Assembly (NCBI GenBank): GCA_934086485.1
Contig: CAKOIF010000001.1
Coordinates: forward strand, 62,001 to 126,000
Direction of reading: 5' to 3'
Length of the DNA: 64,000 nt
From: an uncultured Bacilli bacterium
GTDB taxonomy: Bacteria > Bacillota_I > Bacilli_A > RF39 > UBA660
The notes beneath the pieces are model-generated. The model ran no database searches. It was given only the letters and a program-made list of their open reading frames with translations, and was not told where the DNA came from. The position numbers and the translations under genes were made by a program. This document shows, one piece after another, positions 1 through 7,714 of this stretch (the first letter of the stretch is position 1; each line of letters begins with the position of its first letter).

Positions 1-725
1 CAGATTTACTTTACGAGTCAAAAAAATATTTAGTAAATATCGAAGGAAATAGTCAAACTTCAATAAGCGTTAATTTAAAAAATTTATCTTATTTGTGTGC
101 TTTACTTTTAAGACAAGTTAAACCTGGTGCGGAAGATAAGATTAAAAATGTTATTCAAATAAATATTAATAATCATAGTCCGTTTAAAACAAAAAACTTT
201 ATAAATATTACAAAATTAATTGATAGCATTACTGGAAAGGTAAGAAATGGACAAATTGCAATCGTCGATTTTAATCTTGATTATTATGATGACATAGCAT
301 ATAATGAAATTGATAGTTTACCTGATGCTGACCCAAGAAAAATATTTTATTTACTTACAAAGGAAAATAATGATAAATATTATGGGTTATATAAAAATAG
401 TGTATTAGGGAAAATGTTAGTAAGGAGAATGGAAATGATGATAGAAAATTTTGATGCAATATTTTATTATGATAAAGACAAATTTAATGAAAGGGTTGCA
501 AAAGAAGTTGGTTTCGAAGAAGGAAAAGCAGTTGGTTTAAATGAAGGCAAAACAATTGGCTTAAATGAAGGAAGAAATGAAGGAATTGCCATTGGCTTAG
601 ACAAAGGCAAACGAGAAATAATTTTAAGAATGCTAAACGATAATGTTCCAGATTTAGATATTATTAAATATTCTGGCGTTACTGAAAGTGAGCTAGAATA
701 TATTAAGGAAAGTATAGGTAAGTAA
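1..725 (+). CDS. Rpn/PDDEXK_2-type nuclease (putative transposase family), 5' end outside window
   Basis: The frame is open from base 3 to the stop at 723-725, so the gene starts before the window. The visible part begins with a stretch containing VNIEGN, which sits where the hExQ half of the PD-(D/E)XK active site lies in the Rpn (recombination-promoting nuclease) family. The C-terminus has the family's typical glycine/glutamate-rich repeats (GKxVGLNEGK units, about residues 180-205 of the visible part) followed by a short helical tail that recalls a degenerate HTH. It is about 75% identical by eye to the frameshifted copy at 26881-27744 and has its own terminator. Proteins of this family cut DNA and promote RecA-independent recombination; activity here is inferred. 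Confidence 0.75.
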   Translation, partial: DLLYESKKYLVNIEGNSQTSISVNLKNLSYLCALLLRQVKPGAEDKIKNVIQININNHSPFKTKNFINITKLIDSITGKVRNGQIAIVDFNLDYYDDIAYNEIDSLPDADPRKIFYLLTKENNDKYYGLYKNSVLGKMLVRRMEMMIENFDAIFYYDKDKFNERVAKEVGFEEGKAVGLNEGKTIGLNEGRNEGIAIGLDKGKREIILRMLNDNVPDLDIIKYSGVTESELEYIKESIGK

Positions 726-740
726 ACTTATACTTTTTTT
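711..740 (+). terminator. Intrinsic terminator of the Rpn-like gene
   Basis: AGTATA-ggt-AAGT pairs with ACTTATACT across the stop codon and is followed by seven T. The matching gene at 27744 carries the same hairpin in a more perfect form, so the terminator travels with the gene. Confidence 0.6.
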
Positions 741-829
741 CTTGCAATAAATATATCTATGATTTATACATAAAAAGTTTACAAATATCTTTCTTTAACC
801 TATAATATGGATTAAGAAACGAGGAAAAT

Positions 830-1129
830 ATGTATTTTATTGATTTAAATGAAAAACAGAAACAGTTTATATATAGCAAATGTACTGTTAAACATTTTAA
901 AGATAGTGGCCCAAGAGTATTATTATATAAAAGACTTATTGAAAGAAGTAGTTTTACTAATACTTTTGTTACTAATTTTATAGAAAAACTTAGATATGAA
1001 CCTTATTGTGAAAAAATAGACAATTTTTATGATTGGGAGTATGATACGATATATGTGCCAATTAAGTATGCTAATTTAATAAACAAATTTTTAAGTATTC
1101 ATAATGATGATATTCTTCGAAGAAGATAA
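830..1129 (+). CDS. Hypothetical protein, 99 aa
   Basis: A small basic, aromatic-rich protein (many Tyr, Phe, Lys, Arg) that I do not recognise. There is no signal peptide or membrane segment. The start follows a weak GAGG-like site (acgaggaaaat). It lies alone between the Rpn-like gene and trigger factor and ends in three arginines. Codon use matches the neighbours. It could be a lineage-specific nucleic-acid-binding protein, but nothing in the sequence proves a role. Confidence 0.55.
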   Translation: MYFIDLNEKQKQFIYSKCTVKHFKDSGPRVLLYKRLIERSSFTNTFVTNFIEKLRYEPYCEKIDNFYDWEYDTIYVPIKYANLINKFLSIHNDDILRRR

Positions 1130-1143
1130 AGCAAATAAAAAGG

Positions 1144-1172
1144 TTGTAAAAAAAGATTATTTATTATATAAT
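1144..1172 (+). promoter_or_regulatory. Sigma-A promoter of tig
   Basis: TTGTAA at 1144-1149, a 17-base spacer, and TATAAT at 1167-1172, about 30 bases before the trigger factor start. The ribosome site AAAGGAG follows. Confidence 0.6.
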
Positions 1173-1200
1173 ATGGAAAGAAAAAAGGAGAGAATTATAA

Positions 1201-2448
1201 ATGAAAAATGTACACGAAATTGAAATTAAACTTACTACTGAATGGGAAAAATGCTTAGATGATGCATTTAAGAAAAAAGTTAAAGAAACTAAAGTAGATG
1301 GTTTTAGAAAGGGAGCTTGTCCAAAAGAAGTATTTATCAAAAGATTTGGTATTGAAAGTCTTTATATGGATGCTGTTGATGAAGCAGTTGGCTTAGGATA
1401 TAAAAAAGCTTTAGAGGATAATAAAGATATTAATCCAGTTATTGAACCAAAAGTAGATATTAAAAATATTTCTGAAAAAGAAATAGAATTTAAATTTACT
1501 ATTATAACTAAACCAGAAATTACTTTAGGAGATTATAAAAATTTAGGAATTAAAAAAGAAGAAGCTAAAGTAACTAAAAAAGAAATTGATGAAGAGATTA
1601 AAAAAATGCAAGATAAATTTGCTGATTTAATTGTTAAAGAAGATGGTATTATTGAAGAAGGAAATACTGCTGTTATTGATTTCAAAGGAACTGTTGATGG
1701 AGAGGTTCTAGAAGGCGGAAGTGCTGAAAACTATTCACTTGAAATTGGAACTCATTCATTTATTCCAGGTTTTGAAGAAGGTTTAGTAGGTCATAAAACT
1801 GGTGATATTGTTACTTTAAATCTTAAATTCCCTGAAGATTATGTAGAAAATCTTAAAGGAAAAGATGTAGTATTTGAAGTAAAAGTTAATGAAGTAAAAG
1901 TAAGAGTTTTACCAGAAATTAATGAAGAATTCTTTAAAGATTTAGGATATGAAGATATCAAAACTAAAGAAGAATTAGAAAATAAAGTAAAAGACAATCT
2001 TCAAAAAGAAGAACAAGCTAAACTTGATGATATTCATTTAGATAAAGTTTTAGATAAAGCAATGGAAAATATGAAAATTGAACTTAACGAAGAAATCGTT
2101 GATGATGAAATTCACAGAATGATCCACGAATATGAAAGACAACTTAAAATGCAAGGTTTAGATATGAATAAATATTTTGAACTTACTGGTGATACTGAAG
2201 AAGGTCTTCATAAAAAAATGGAAGGCGAAGCTACAAAAAGAGTTAAATGTCGTTATTTAATCGAAGAAGTTGCTAAAAAAGAAAATATTGACTTTACTAA
2301 TGAAGAAGTTGATGCAAAAGCAAAAGAAATGGCTGAAAACTATGGTATTACAGTTGATGAACTTATTAAAGCATATGGAACTATTGATGTAGTTAAATAT
2401 GATATGACAATGCATAAGGCATTAGAAATTATTAAAGAAAATAACTAA
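1201..2448 (+). CDS. tig: Trigger factor (ribosome-associated chaperone / prolyl isomerase)
   Basis: The 415-residue length is typical of the family. The N-terminal ribosome-binding domain carries the signature GFRKGACP (about residues 36-43). An FKBP-type PPIase domain follows (about 150-235, with the GTVDGEVLEGG and PGFEEGLVGHKTG segments), then a long helical C-terminal domain. Trigger factor binds near the exit of the ribosome and shields nascent chains. The start follows AAAGGAGAGAATTATAA. It has its own promoter and a terminator right after the stop, so it is probably monocistronic. Identification is secure. Confidence 0.96.
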   Translation: MKNVHEIEIKLTTEWEKCLDDAFKKKVKETKVDGFRKGACPKEVFIKRFGIESLYMDAVDEAVGLGYKKALEDNKDINPVIEPKVDIKNISEKEIEFKFTIITKPEITLGDYKNLGIKKEEAKVTKKEIDEEIKKMQDKFADLIVKEDGIIEEGNTAVIDFKGTVDGEVLEGGSAENYSLEIGTHSFIPGFEEGLVGHKTGDIVTLNLKFPEDYVENLKGKDVVFEVKVNEVKVRVLPEINEEFFKDLGYEDIKTKEELENKVKDNLQKEEQAKLDDIHLDKVLDKAMENMKIELNEEIVDDEIHRMIHEYERQLKMQGLDMNKYFELTGDTEEGLHKKMEGEATKRVKCRYLIEEVAKKENIDFTNEEVDAKAKEMAENYGITVDELIKAYGTIDVVKYDMTMHKALEIIKENN

Positions 2449-2473
2449 GAGGCTTAAAAAAGTCTCTTTTTTT
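2448..2473 (+). terminator. Intrinsic terminator of tig
   Basis: An 8 bp stem AGAGGCTT / AAGTCTCT (one G-U pair) with an AAAA loop and a run of six T. Confidence 0.8.
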
Positions 2474-2529
2474 AGATTAATTTAATAAAAAATACCAAAC
2501 AAAAAAAATCAGGCAAATCTCGCACAAAT

Positions 2530-2714
2530 CCAGTATTTTCCTAGTATTAGTTTTCGTAAATTATATACTTTTGAGAAAGTACATCCTCGTATTTATCTTA
2601 TGTCTATTATAATTTAACCATTTTTTTGAGCAATTTTCAAGCCCTTTTATCGAAATTTGGTACCTCAATTTTCCTAAAAGTATATAATTTATGAAAGAAT
2701 ACCCCAGTATTTAT
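2530..2714 (+). repeat. Putative invertible promoter element, copy A (orientation 1)
   Basis: The arm taaattatatactttt (2557-2572) is repeated as a perfect 16-base inverted copy at 2676-2691. With one mismatch the arms extend to 2552-2572 and 2676-2696, enclosing about 103 bases. CC(n)AGTATTTA-type motifs lie outside the left arm (2530), inside it (2585) and outside the right arm (2703). The reverse strand of the core holds TTGAAA-N17-TTAAAT, pointing away from the gene. Reading forward, TTGGTA (2657-2662) with an 18-base gap meets TATATAAT inside the right arm. Copies lie at 7511-7696 (same orientation) and 37441-37589 (core reversed). Inversion itself is inferred. Confidence 0.65.
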
Positions 2715-2733
2715 AAGGGATGGGAGAATATAT

Positions 2734-4407
2734 ATGGAAAAAAATAATGTAAAATTAATTGGAGTATTTGCAAGCGCTTTATTACTTGCAATAATTGTAA
2801 CAGCATCGTTTGCATATTTTGGTTCATTTGATACTAATTTAACAAATAATGTAGCCGTAAATGTAAATTCAGTATCACCTGGAGATGCAACATTTACCTC
2901 AAATGCAACGCAGTTAAATTTACAAGTACCAGCGGCAAATATGAGTCAGACAGCCTCGAATAATGAAATAGCGGCAGCCTCAAATACTGCAACACTAACA
3001 GTAAATTTAACTGGAGCAGCAAACTTGCTTACAACTTGTACATATGATATAGTTTATGAATATGATAGTACCTCAAATGTATATGGTAAAAGTCCGACTA
3101 CAAAAAATGGTAACAAAGAAATAACATTACAAGTATCAAATGTAAATGGAACAAATAACTTTGCAAATGAAAAGAACTTTGATTATGATTCAAGTTGGAG
3201 TGGACTAAAAAGAACTCTAGTAAGTGGAGCAACAATATCAAGTAATGGCTCGCTTACTACTCAAAATATATCAATAACTGGAAAGTATTATAACTTAACA
3301 ATATCACAATCTTCTTTAGAGGGAAAAGCTTTTACAGGAAAAATATATGTAACAAATCATAGTTGTAGTACAAGTGAACCAGCATATATAACATTATTGA
3401 ATAAGTATGGTGGAAAAGATAGTATAACAGAGCTTCCAGATAGTGCCTTTGAAAATGTATCTACCGCAAGTGATAAAGGTATGTATGCAAAAGCTGATGA
3501 TTATACTGCAACAACAGGAATGAAATCTTACTATTACAGAGGTGCCGTAGATAATAACTGGGTACAATTTGGAAAAGAAGGAGATAAAGATATATACTGG
3601 AGAATAATAAGAATTAATGGCGATGGAAGTATAAGGATGATATACTCTGGTACAACAAAACCAGAAAGTGGTACAGCGGCAGTAATGACTGGAACAGGTA
3701 CTCAAATAAGCACAAGTTTCTTTAATAGTAGTAGAGATAAAGCAGAGTATGTCGGTTATCAGTATATAGAAGGACAACAACATGGTTATGGAAAATGTAA
3801 TGGAACAAGTGCAAGCTGTACGGTAAATGAAAATACAGTATATAATAGTGCAATAAAACAGGCAATAGATAAGTGGTATGAAGGAACAACATTAGAAAAA
3901 GATGTAGCAACAAAACCATTAGTATCACAAGACCAAATATTCTGTAATGATAGAAGTGCATCATCAACCCAATCAGCAGCTTGGACATCAACAGGAGCTA
4001 CATATTACTATGGAGCATATGGAAGATTAACACAATCTACAAAAAGCCCACAATTAACTTGTCCTGAAGAAAATGATAAATTTACATTAAAGGAAAGTAG
4101 TATAGGAAATAAAGCGTTAGAATACCCAGTGGGACTTATAACAGCGGATGAAGTAGCAATGGCAGGTGGAGTAGTTGGCGCAGGTAATAGTTCATATTAC
4201 TTGTATACAAACCAAGTATATTGGTCGGGGTCGCCTTATAATTTCAGTTCTAGTGGAGGTACTCGGGAATTTATTGCGATTTCTTCAGGTTACCTTGACC
4301 ATAGTAGTGTGAATATTTATCGTGGCGCCCGTCCCGTCATAAGTTTATCCTCTTCAGTTAAATTATCGGGCAGTGGAACATATGATGATGTGTATGTAGT
4401 AAGCTAG
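2734..4407 (+). CDS. Secreted surface protein with C-terminal C-type-lectin/FGE-like domain
   Basis: 557 residues. It has an N-terminal hydrophobic segment (about 7-28) followed by an Asn/Thr/Ser-rich beta-type region resembling SipW/TasA-type secreted proteins. The C-terminal half (about 270-557) has the layout of lectin-fold/FGE-like domains: IYWRIIRINGDGSIRMIYSG, YPVGLITADEV, YWSGSPYNF, GARPVISLSSS. A paralogue lies at 7715. Ribosome site GGGAG. The last 60 codons differ in codon use: the earlier arginines are AGA/AGG, but the three in this tail are CGG, CGT and CGT, and a 15-base stretch at 4324-4338 holds 13 G/C. That fits a variable region of a diversity-generating retroelement target. 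Ligand unknown. Confidence 0.7.
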   Translation: MEKNNVKLIGVFASALLLAIIVTASFAYFGSFDTNLTNNVAVNVNSVSPGDATFTSNATQLNLQVPAANMSQTASNNEIAAASNTATLTVNLTGAANLLTTCTYDIVYEYDSTSNVYGKSPTTKNGNKEITLQVSNVNGTNNFANEKNFDYDSSWSGLKRTLVSGATISSNGSLTTQNISITGKYYNLTISQSSLEGKAFTGKIYVTNHSCSTSEPAYITLLNKYGGKDSITELPDSAFENVSTASDKGMYAKADDYTATTGMKSYYYRGAVDNNWVQFGKEGDKDIYWRIIRINGDGSIRMIYSGTTKPESGTAAVMTGTGTQISTSFFNSSRDKAEYVGYQYIEGQQHGYGKCNGTSASCTVNENTVYNSAIKQAIDKWYEGTTLEKDVATKPLVSQDQIFCNDRSASSTQSAAWTSTGATYYYGAYGRLTQSTKSPQLTCPEENDKFTLKESSIGNKALEYPVGLITADEVAMAGGVVGAGNSSYYLYTNQVYWSGSPYNFSSSGGTREFIAISSGYLDHSSVNIYRGARPVISLSSSVKLSGSGTYDDVYVVS

Positions 4408-4417
4408 GTTATAAAAT

Positions 4418-4440
4418 ATGCTATTAAATTAGCATTTTTT
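4418..4440 (+). terminator. Intrinsic terminator after the 2734-4407 gene
   Basis: ATGCTA pairs with TAGCAT around a TTAAAT loop, followed by a run of T. Confidence 0.75.
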
Positions 4441-4441
4441 A

Positions 4442-4469
4442 TTGACATAAAATCCAAAATATATATAAT
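4442..4469 (+). promoter_or_regulatory. Sigma-A promoter of the amidoligase-like gene
   Basis: TTGACA at 4442-4447, a 16-base spacer and TATAAT at 4464-4469. The start codon at 4498 is preceded by AAAGGGGG. Confidence 0.7.
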
Positions 4470-4497
4470 AAATAATATCTATAAAGGGGGTAAGAAT

Positions 4498-6354
4498 ATG
4501 TCTTTATTAATTGTAATTATAACATCTGTTATAATGGGACTACTTCCAACAGGGATAAAATATTTATCTGTAATGGCAAGCAATCTACTTCCTAAAAATT
4601 TAAAGCATAAATATCAAAATAGTAGTTTTTATTTAAAAAAGTATAGAGAAGTTTATGATATAGCTATTTCTTTGAAGTTTAGTGATAAATTCAAACTAGG
4701 CTTAATAAGTAAAAAAGTCCTTAAAAAAATGACTTCTTTAGATTTGATTGATATTGTGGATAATTTAAAATATGATGAAAATAAACTTAAATTTCTTTTG
4801 AAAAGTGAAGTTTTAAAAAACTTATTTAAAATGGATAGTAAAATAACCTTTAATGATAAAAATTTTTATGAATCACTATATAATAGTGTAAATGATGATG
4901 AAAAAATAAATCTGCTTACTCACATAAATAATGATGAATTTGTAATAGAAAAATATGATCATTTAAAGAAAAAATTAAGTGATAAGAATAAATGTAAAAT
5001 TATATGTTCATTAGAAAATGATGATAATAAGACAAAACTTATTAATGATGTAAAAATTGAAAGTTTGACATATCAAATTCTTTGTACATATAAAAGTTTT
5101 GAAAAAGTTGAGAATTATTTATTGTCTTTAAAAGATTTATATCAATATTATTTAGTAAAACTTATGAGTGAGGAAGAAATTATAAGACTTCTTGAGAAAA
5201 ATTTATTAATTAAACAAATATTAAGATGTACAAATAATAAAGAAAGGTTTAATACTTATTTTTCATATCTTTCCTTAAAAGATCAAATAGATGTTTTAAA
5301 AATAAATCCTAATAGTGAAATGGTTTTATCAACATATTTAAATATAAAAGATATGCTTAATGAAAAAGAAAAATTAGAAATTTTAGTAAATATTCTAAAA
5401 AATGGTGATGAGAATATTAAAAAAGAAGCATTTAATTATTTACCAAACTCCGTAATAAAGGATATTATTTTAACAAATGAAGAAAAACATAGTGATGAGA
5501 ATGTTAAATTATATAATGGTGTTTCTGATAAAGTAACTTTTGGCGTAGAACTTGAATCATCGCATAAAGATAGTTTATTAATTAAAAAGTTAAGTACAAT
5601 AAACTCTAATTGGATTTTAAAAGGAGATAGTTCAATTAAGGGAGGAGTGGAAATAGTTTCACCAATACTTCATTATGATAAAAAATCCTTAATGAATTTA
5701 AAATATGTTTGTGATTTTATGGAAGCAAATAATTTTGAGGTAACAAATGAGTGTGGTGGACATATTCATATTGGCTTTGACTTTTTTGACAATGTTAAAG
5801 AACTAGAAATGCTTTATATGATATATGGCAATGCTCAAGATATTTTCTTTGATATATGTAATCGTAAGGGTTCTATCCAAAGACCTAAATTATTAGATTA
5901 TGCTAAACCTATTACGAGTAAATTATATTTAGCAATTATTACTCATAAATTTGATGATAATATAAATTTAAATGCTTTTGTTAAAGAAATGAAAGAATTA
6001 CAATCAGGTAGATTTTTTGATATAAATATATTAAATGCCCAAAGTAAATTGAAAAATACAATTGAATTTAGATTTCCAAATGGAGAAATTAATTATGAAG
6101 AAGTTTTACTTAATATTACTTTGATTATAAAACTTTGTATGGCTGCGAAAAAATATGCAAGTATAAATTGTTATGATGAAAAATATTCAGTAATTAAACT
6201 TTTACAGTGTGAGACAAATAAAGATACTAGAAAAAACATTTTATTTAAAATTCTTTTTGATAATGACGAGATGCTTAAAAATATTTATAATGAAAGATAT
6301 GAAGCAAATAATAAAGAAGATGTTTTTGAAAGAAGATTTGTAATTGATTTTTAA
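4498..6354 (+). CDS. Membrane-anchored amidoligase-like protein (paralogue 1)
   Basis: 618 residues. The N-terminus is a membrane segment (about 1-22). A long Lys/Asn-rich helical region follows (about 30-340). The C-terminal domain carries the marks of the Amidoligase_2 family, a glutamine-synthetase/ATP-grasp-like fold that ligates amino groups to carboxylates: FGVELE (348-353), an EIVSPIL segment, GGHIHIG (about 420-426) and EFRFPNGE with a conserved Arg (about 525). The substrate cannot be read from the sequence; the family is linked to peptide tagging and cell-wall modification. A paralogue lies at 35067-36842 and an N-terminal fragment at 36851. The helical front half may be a repeat-type partner-binding region. 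Family assignment is fairly sure, activity unproved. Confidence 0.75.
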   Translation: MSLLIVIITSVIMGLLPTGIKYLSVMASNLLPKNLKHKYQNSSFYLKKYREVYDIAISLKFSDKFKLGLISKKVLKKMTSLDLIDIVDNLKYDENKLKFLLKSEVLKNLFKMDSKITFNDKNFYESLYNSVNDDEKINLLTHINNDEFVIEKYDHLKKKLSDKNKCKIICSLENDDNKTKLINDVKIESLTYQILCTYKSFEKVENYLLSLKDLYQYYLVKLMSEEEIIRLLEKNLLIKQILRCTNNKERFNTYFSYLSLKDQIDVLKINPNSEMVLSTYLNIKDMLNEKEKLEILVNILKNGDENIKKEAFNYLPNSVIKDIILTNEEKHSDENVKLYNGVSDKVTFGVELESSHKDSLLIKKLSTINSNWILKGDSSIKGGVEIVSPILHYDKKSLMNLKYVCDFMEANNFEVTNECGGHIHIGFDFFDNVKELEMLYMIYGNAQDIFFDICNRKGSIQRPKLLDYAKPITSKLYLAIITHKFDDNINLNAFVKEMKELQSGRFFDINILNAQSKLKNTIEFRFPNGEINYEEVLLNITLIIKLCMAAKKYASINCYDEKYSVIKLLQCETNKDTRKNILFKILFDNDEMLKNIYNERYEANNKEDVFERRFVIDF

Positions 6355-6414
6355 TACTGGAAAAAAGTGTTAATATAAATCAGATTTAAAAAGACATAAT
6401 AATAATGTGATATT

Positions 6415-7374
6415 ATGAAAAAAGTATTATTGATTTTAAGTTTATTATTTCTTCCTTTAAAGATATATGCATATTCTGATTATGTCGTTTTAGGAGGAAA
6501 AACATTAGGCATTAAAGTAGACACTAAAGGTGTGATGGTTATTGGCTTTTATAAAGTTAATGGAAAATATAATAAGGGAAATCCTGCCTTAGCAAATGGC
6601 GATTATATTATAAGAATTAACGATATAGAGGTAAACGATGTAAATAGTTTGTCAAATGCTATTGAAAAATTTATTAGAGATGAAAATGTTGATGTAACTT
6701 TTATTAGAAAAGGAATAGAGAAAAAGACTAAACTTGATTTAATAAGTATTGATGGTGTTATTAAAACTGGTCTTTTTGTCAAAAGTTCTATAATGGGTAT
6801 TGGAACACTTTCATACATTGATCCCAATACATTAATTTATGGCGCTTTAGGACACGAAATTGTTGAAAGTAATACTAATGAAAGAGTAGAAATAAAAGAT
6901 GGAACAATTTTTAATAGTTTTGTAACCGGTATTGAAAAAAGTGTAATAGGAACTCCAGGAAGTAAAATAGCTAAATTTAATTATAATTATGAATTTGGTA
7001 ATATTGTAAAAAATACAAGGTATGGAATATTTGGTATTTATAATGATAAAATAGATCAAAATAATTTAATTAAAATAGGTAATGCTAAAATAGGAAGTGC
7101 AAAAATTAAAACTGTTTTGAATGGTGAAAAAGAGGAAGAATTTAATATTGAAATAACAAAAATAAATGATACCAGTGATATAAAAAATATTACTTTTAAA
7201 ATAGACGATGATAGGCTTTTATCACTTACTGGTGGAGTTATTCAAGGTATGAGTGGTTCACCAATTGTTCAAAATGATGAAGTTGTGGGTGCTCTTACAC
7301 ATGTTATTGTTGATAATCCTTATTCTGGTTATGGTATTTTTATTCAAAAAATGCTCGAAGAGGGTGAAAGATAA
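6415..7374 (+). CDS. SpoIVB-like PDZ serine peptidase (family S55)
   Basis: 319 residues with a signal peptide or anchor (about 1-19). A PDZ-like segment covers about 40-110 (GNPALANGDYIIRINDIEV). The S55 peptidase domain follows with the family landmarks: IGTLSYIDPNT, YGALGHEI (catalytic His about 144), GTPGSKIAKF, NTRYGIFGIY and GMSGSPIVQ (catalytic Ser about 281). In spore formers SpoIVB is secreted between the membranes and switches on sigma-K processing. No other sporulation gene is visible here, so a different signalling or surface-processing role is possible. The ribosome site is weak (AATGTGATATT). A perfect terminator follows. Confidence 0.85.
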   Translation: MKKVLLILSLLFLPLKIYAYSDYVVLGGKTLGIKVDTKGVMVIGFYKVNGKYNKGNPALANGDYIIRINDIEVNDVNSLSNAIEKFIRDENVDVTFIRKGIEKKTKLDLISIDGVIKTGLFVKSSIMGIGTLSYIDPNTLIYGALGHEIVESNTNERVEIKDGTIFNSFVTGIEKSVIGTPGSKIAKFNYNYEFGNIVKNTRYGIFGIYNDKIDQNNLIKIGNAKIGSAKIKTVLNGEKEEEFNIEITKINDTSDIKNITFKIDDDRLLSLTGGVIQGMSGSPIVQNDEVVGALTHVIVDNPYSGYGIFIQKMLEEGER

Positions 7375-7437
7375 GTATATTATTTTTGTATTAACATATA
7401 ATATTTTTAGAAAACATTTTGTTTTCTTGACATAGAT

Positions 7438-7462
7438 GAGTTTACAAGCGTAAACTCTTTTT
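7438..7462 (+). terminator. Intrinsic terminator of the SpoIVB-like gene
   Basis: A perfect 8 bp stem GAGTTTAC / GTAAACTC with an AAGC loop and five T. Confidence 0.8.
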
Positions 7463-7510
7463 GTTTGAAAAAATTTATTAATTAAAAAAAGTTTATAAAA
7501 TTCTTACAAA

Positions 7511-7696
7511 CCCAGTATTTACCTAGCATCAGTTTTCCTATATCATATACTTTTGAGAAAAATCATCCTAGTATTTATGCTATCATCAATATAATTTAAT
7601 CATTTTTTTGAGTGATTTTCAAGTCCTTTTCCCGAAAATTGGTACCTCTATTTTCCTAAAAGTATATGATTTGTGAAAATAGACCATAGTATTTAT
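7511..7696 (+). repeat. Putative invertible promoter element, copy B (orientation 1)
   Basis: The arm atcatatactttt (7542-7554) is matched by a perfect 13-base inverted copy at 7658-7670, with TTTTC and GAAAA flanks also inverted. CC(n)AGTATTTA-type motifs lie at 7511, 7567 and 7684, in the same places as in copy A. TTGGTA (7639-7644) plus 18 bases leads to TATATGAT in the right arm. The core matches copy A base for base over most of its length and has the same orientation. It fills most of the 340-base gap between the SpoIVB-like gene and the start at 7715. Confidence 0.65.
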
Positions 7697-7714
7697 AAGA
7701 GATTGGAGAGGATT

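Noticed and set aside
3394..3991. Long minus-strand open frames inside the surface protein gene
   Set aside because: They are mirror frames of an AT-rich coding region, with no ribosome site and low-complexity products.
7673..7714. Upstream in-frame ATG of the 7715 gene (also 37573 for the 37609 gene)
   Set aside because: It falls inside the inverted-arm element, has no Shine-Dalgarno site, and would put charged residues before the signal segment. The paralogue at 2734 starts at the later position.
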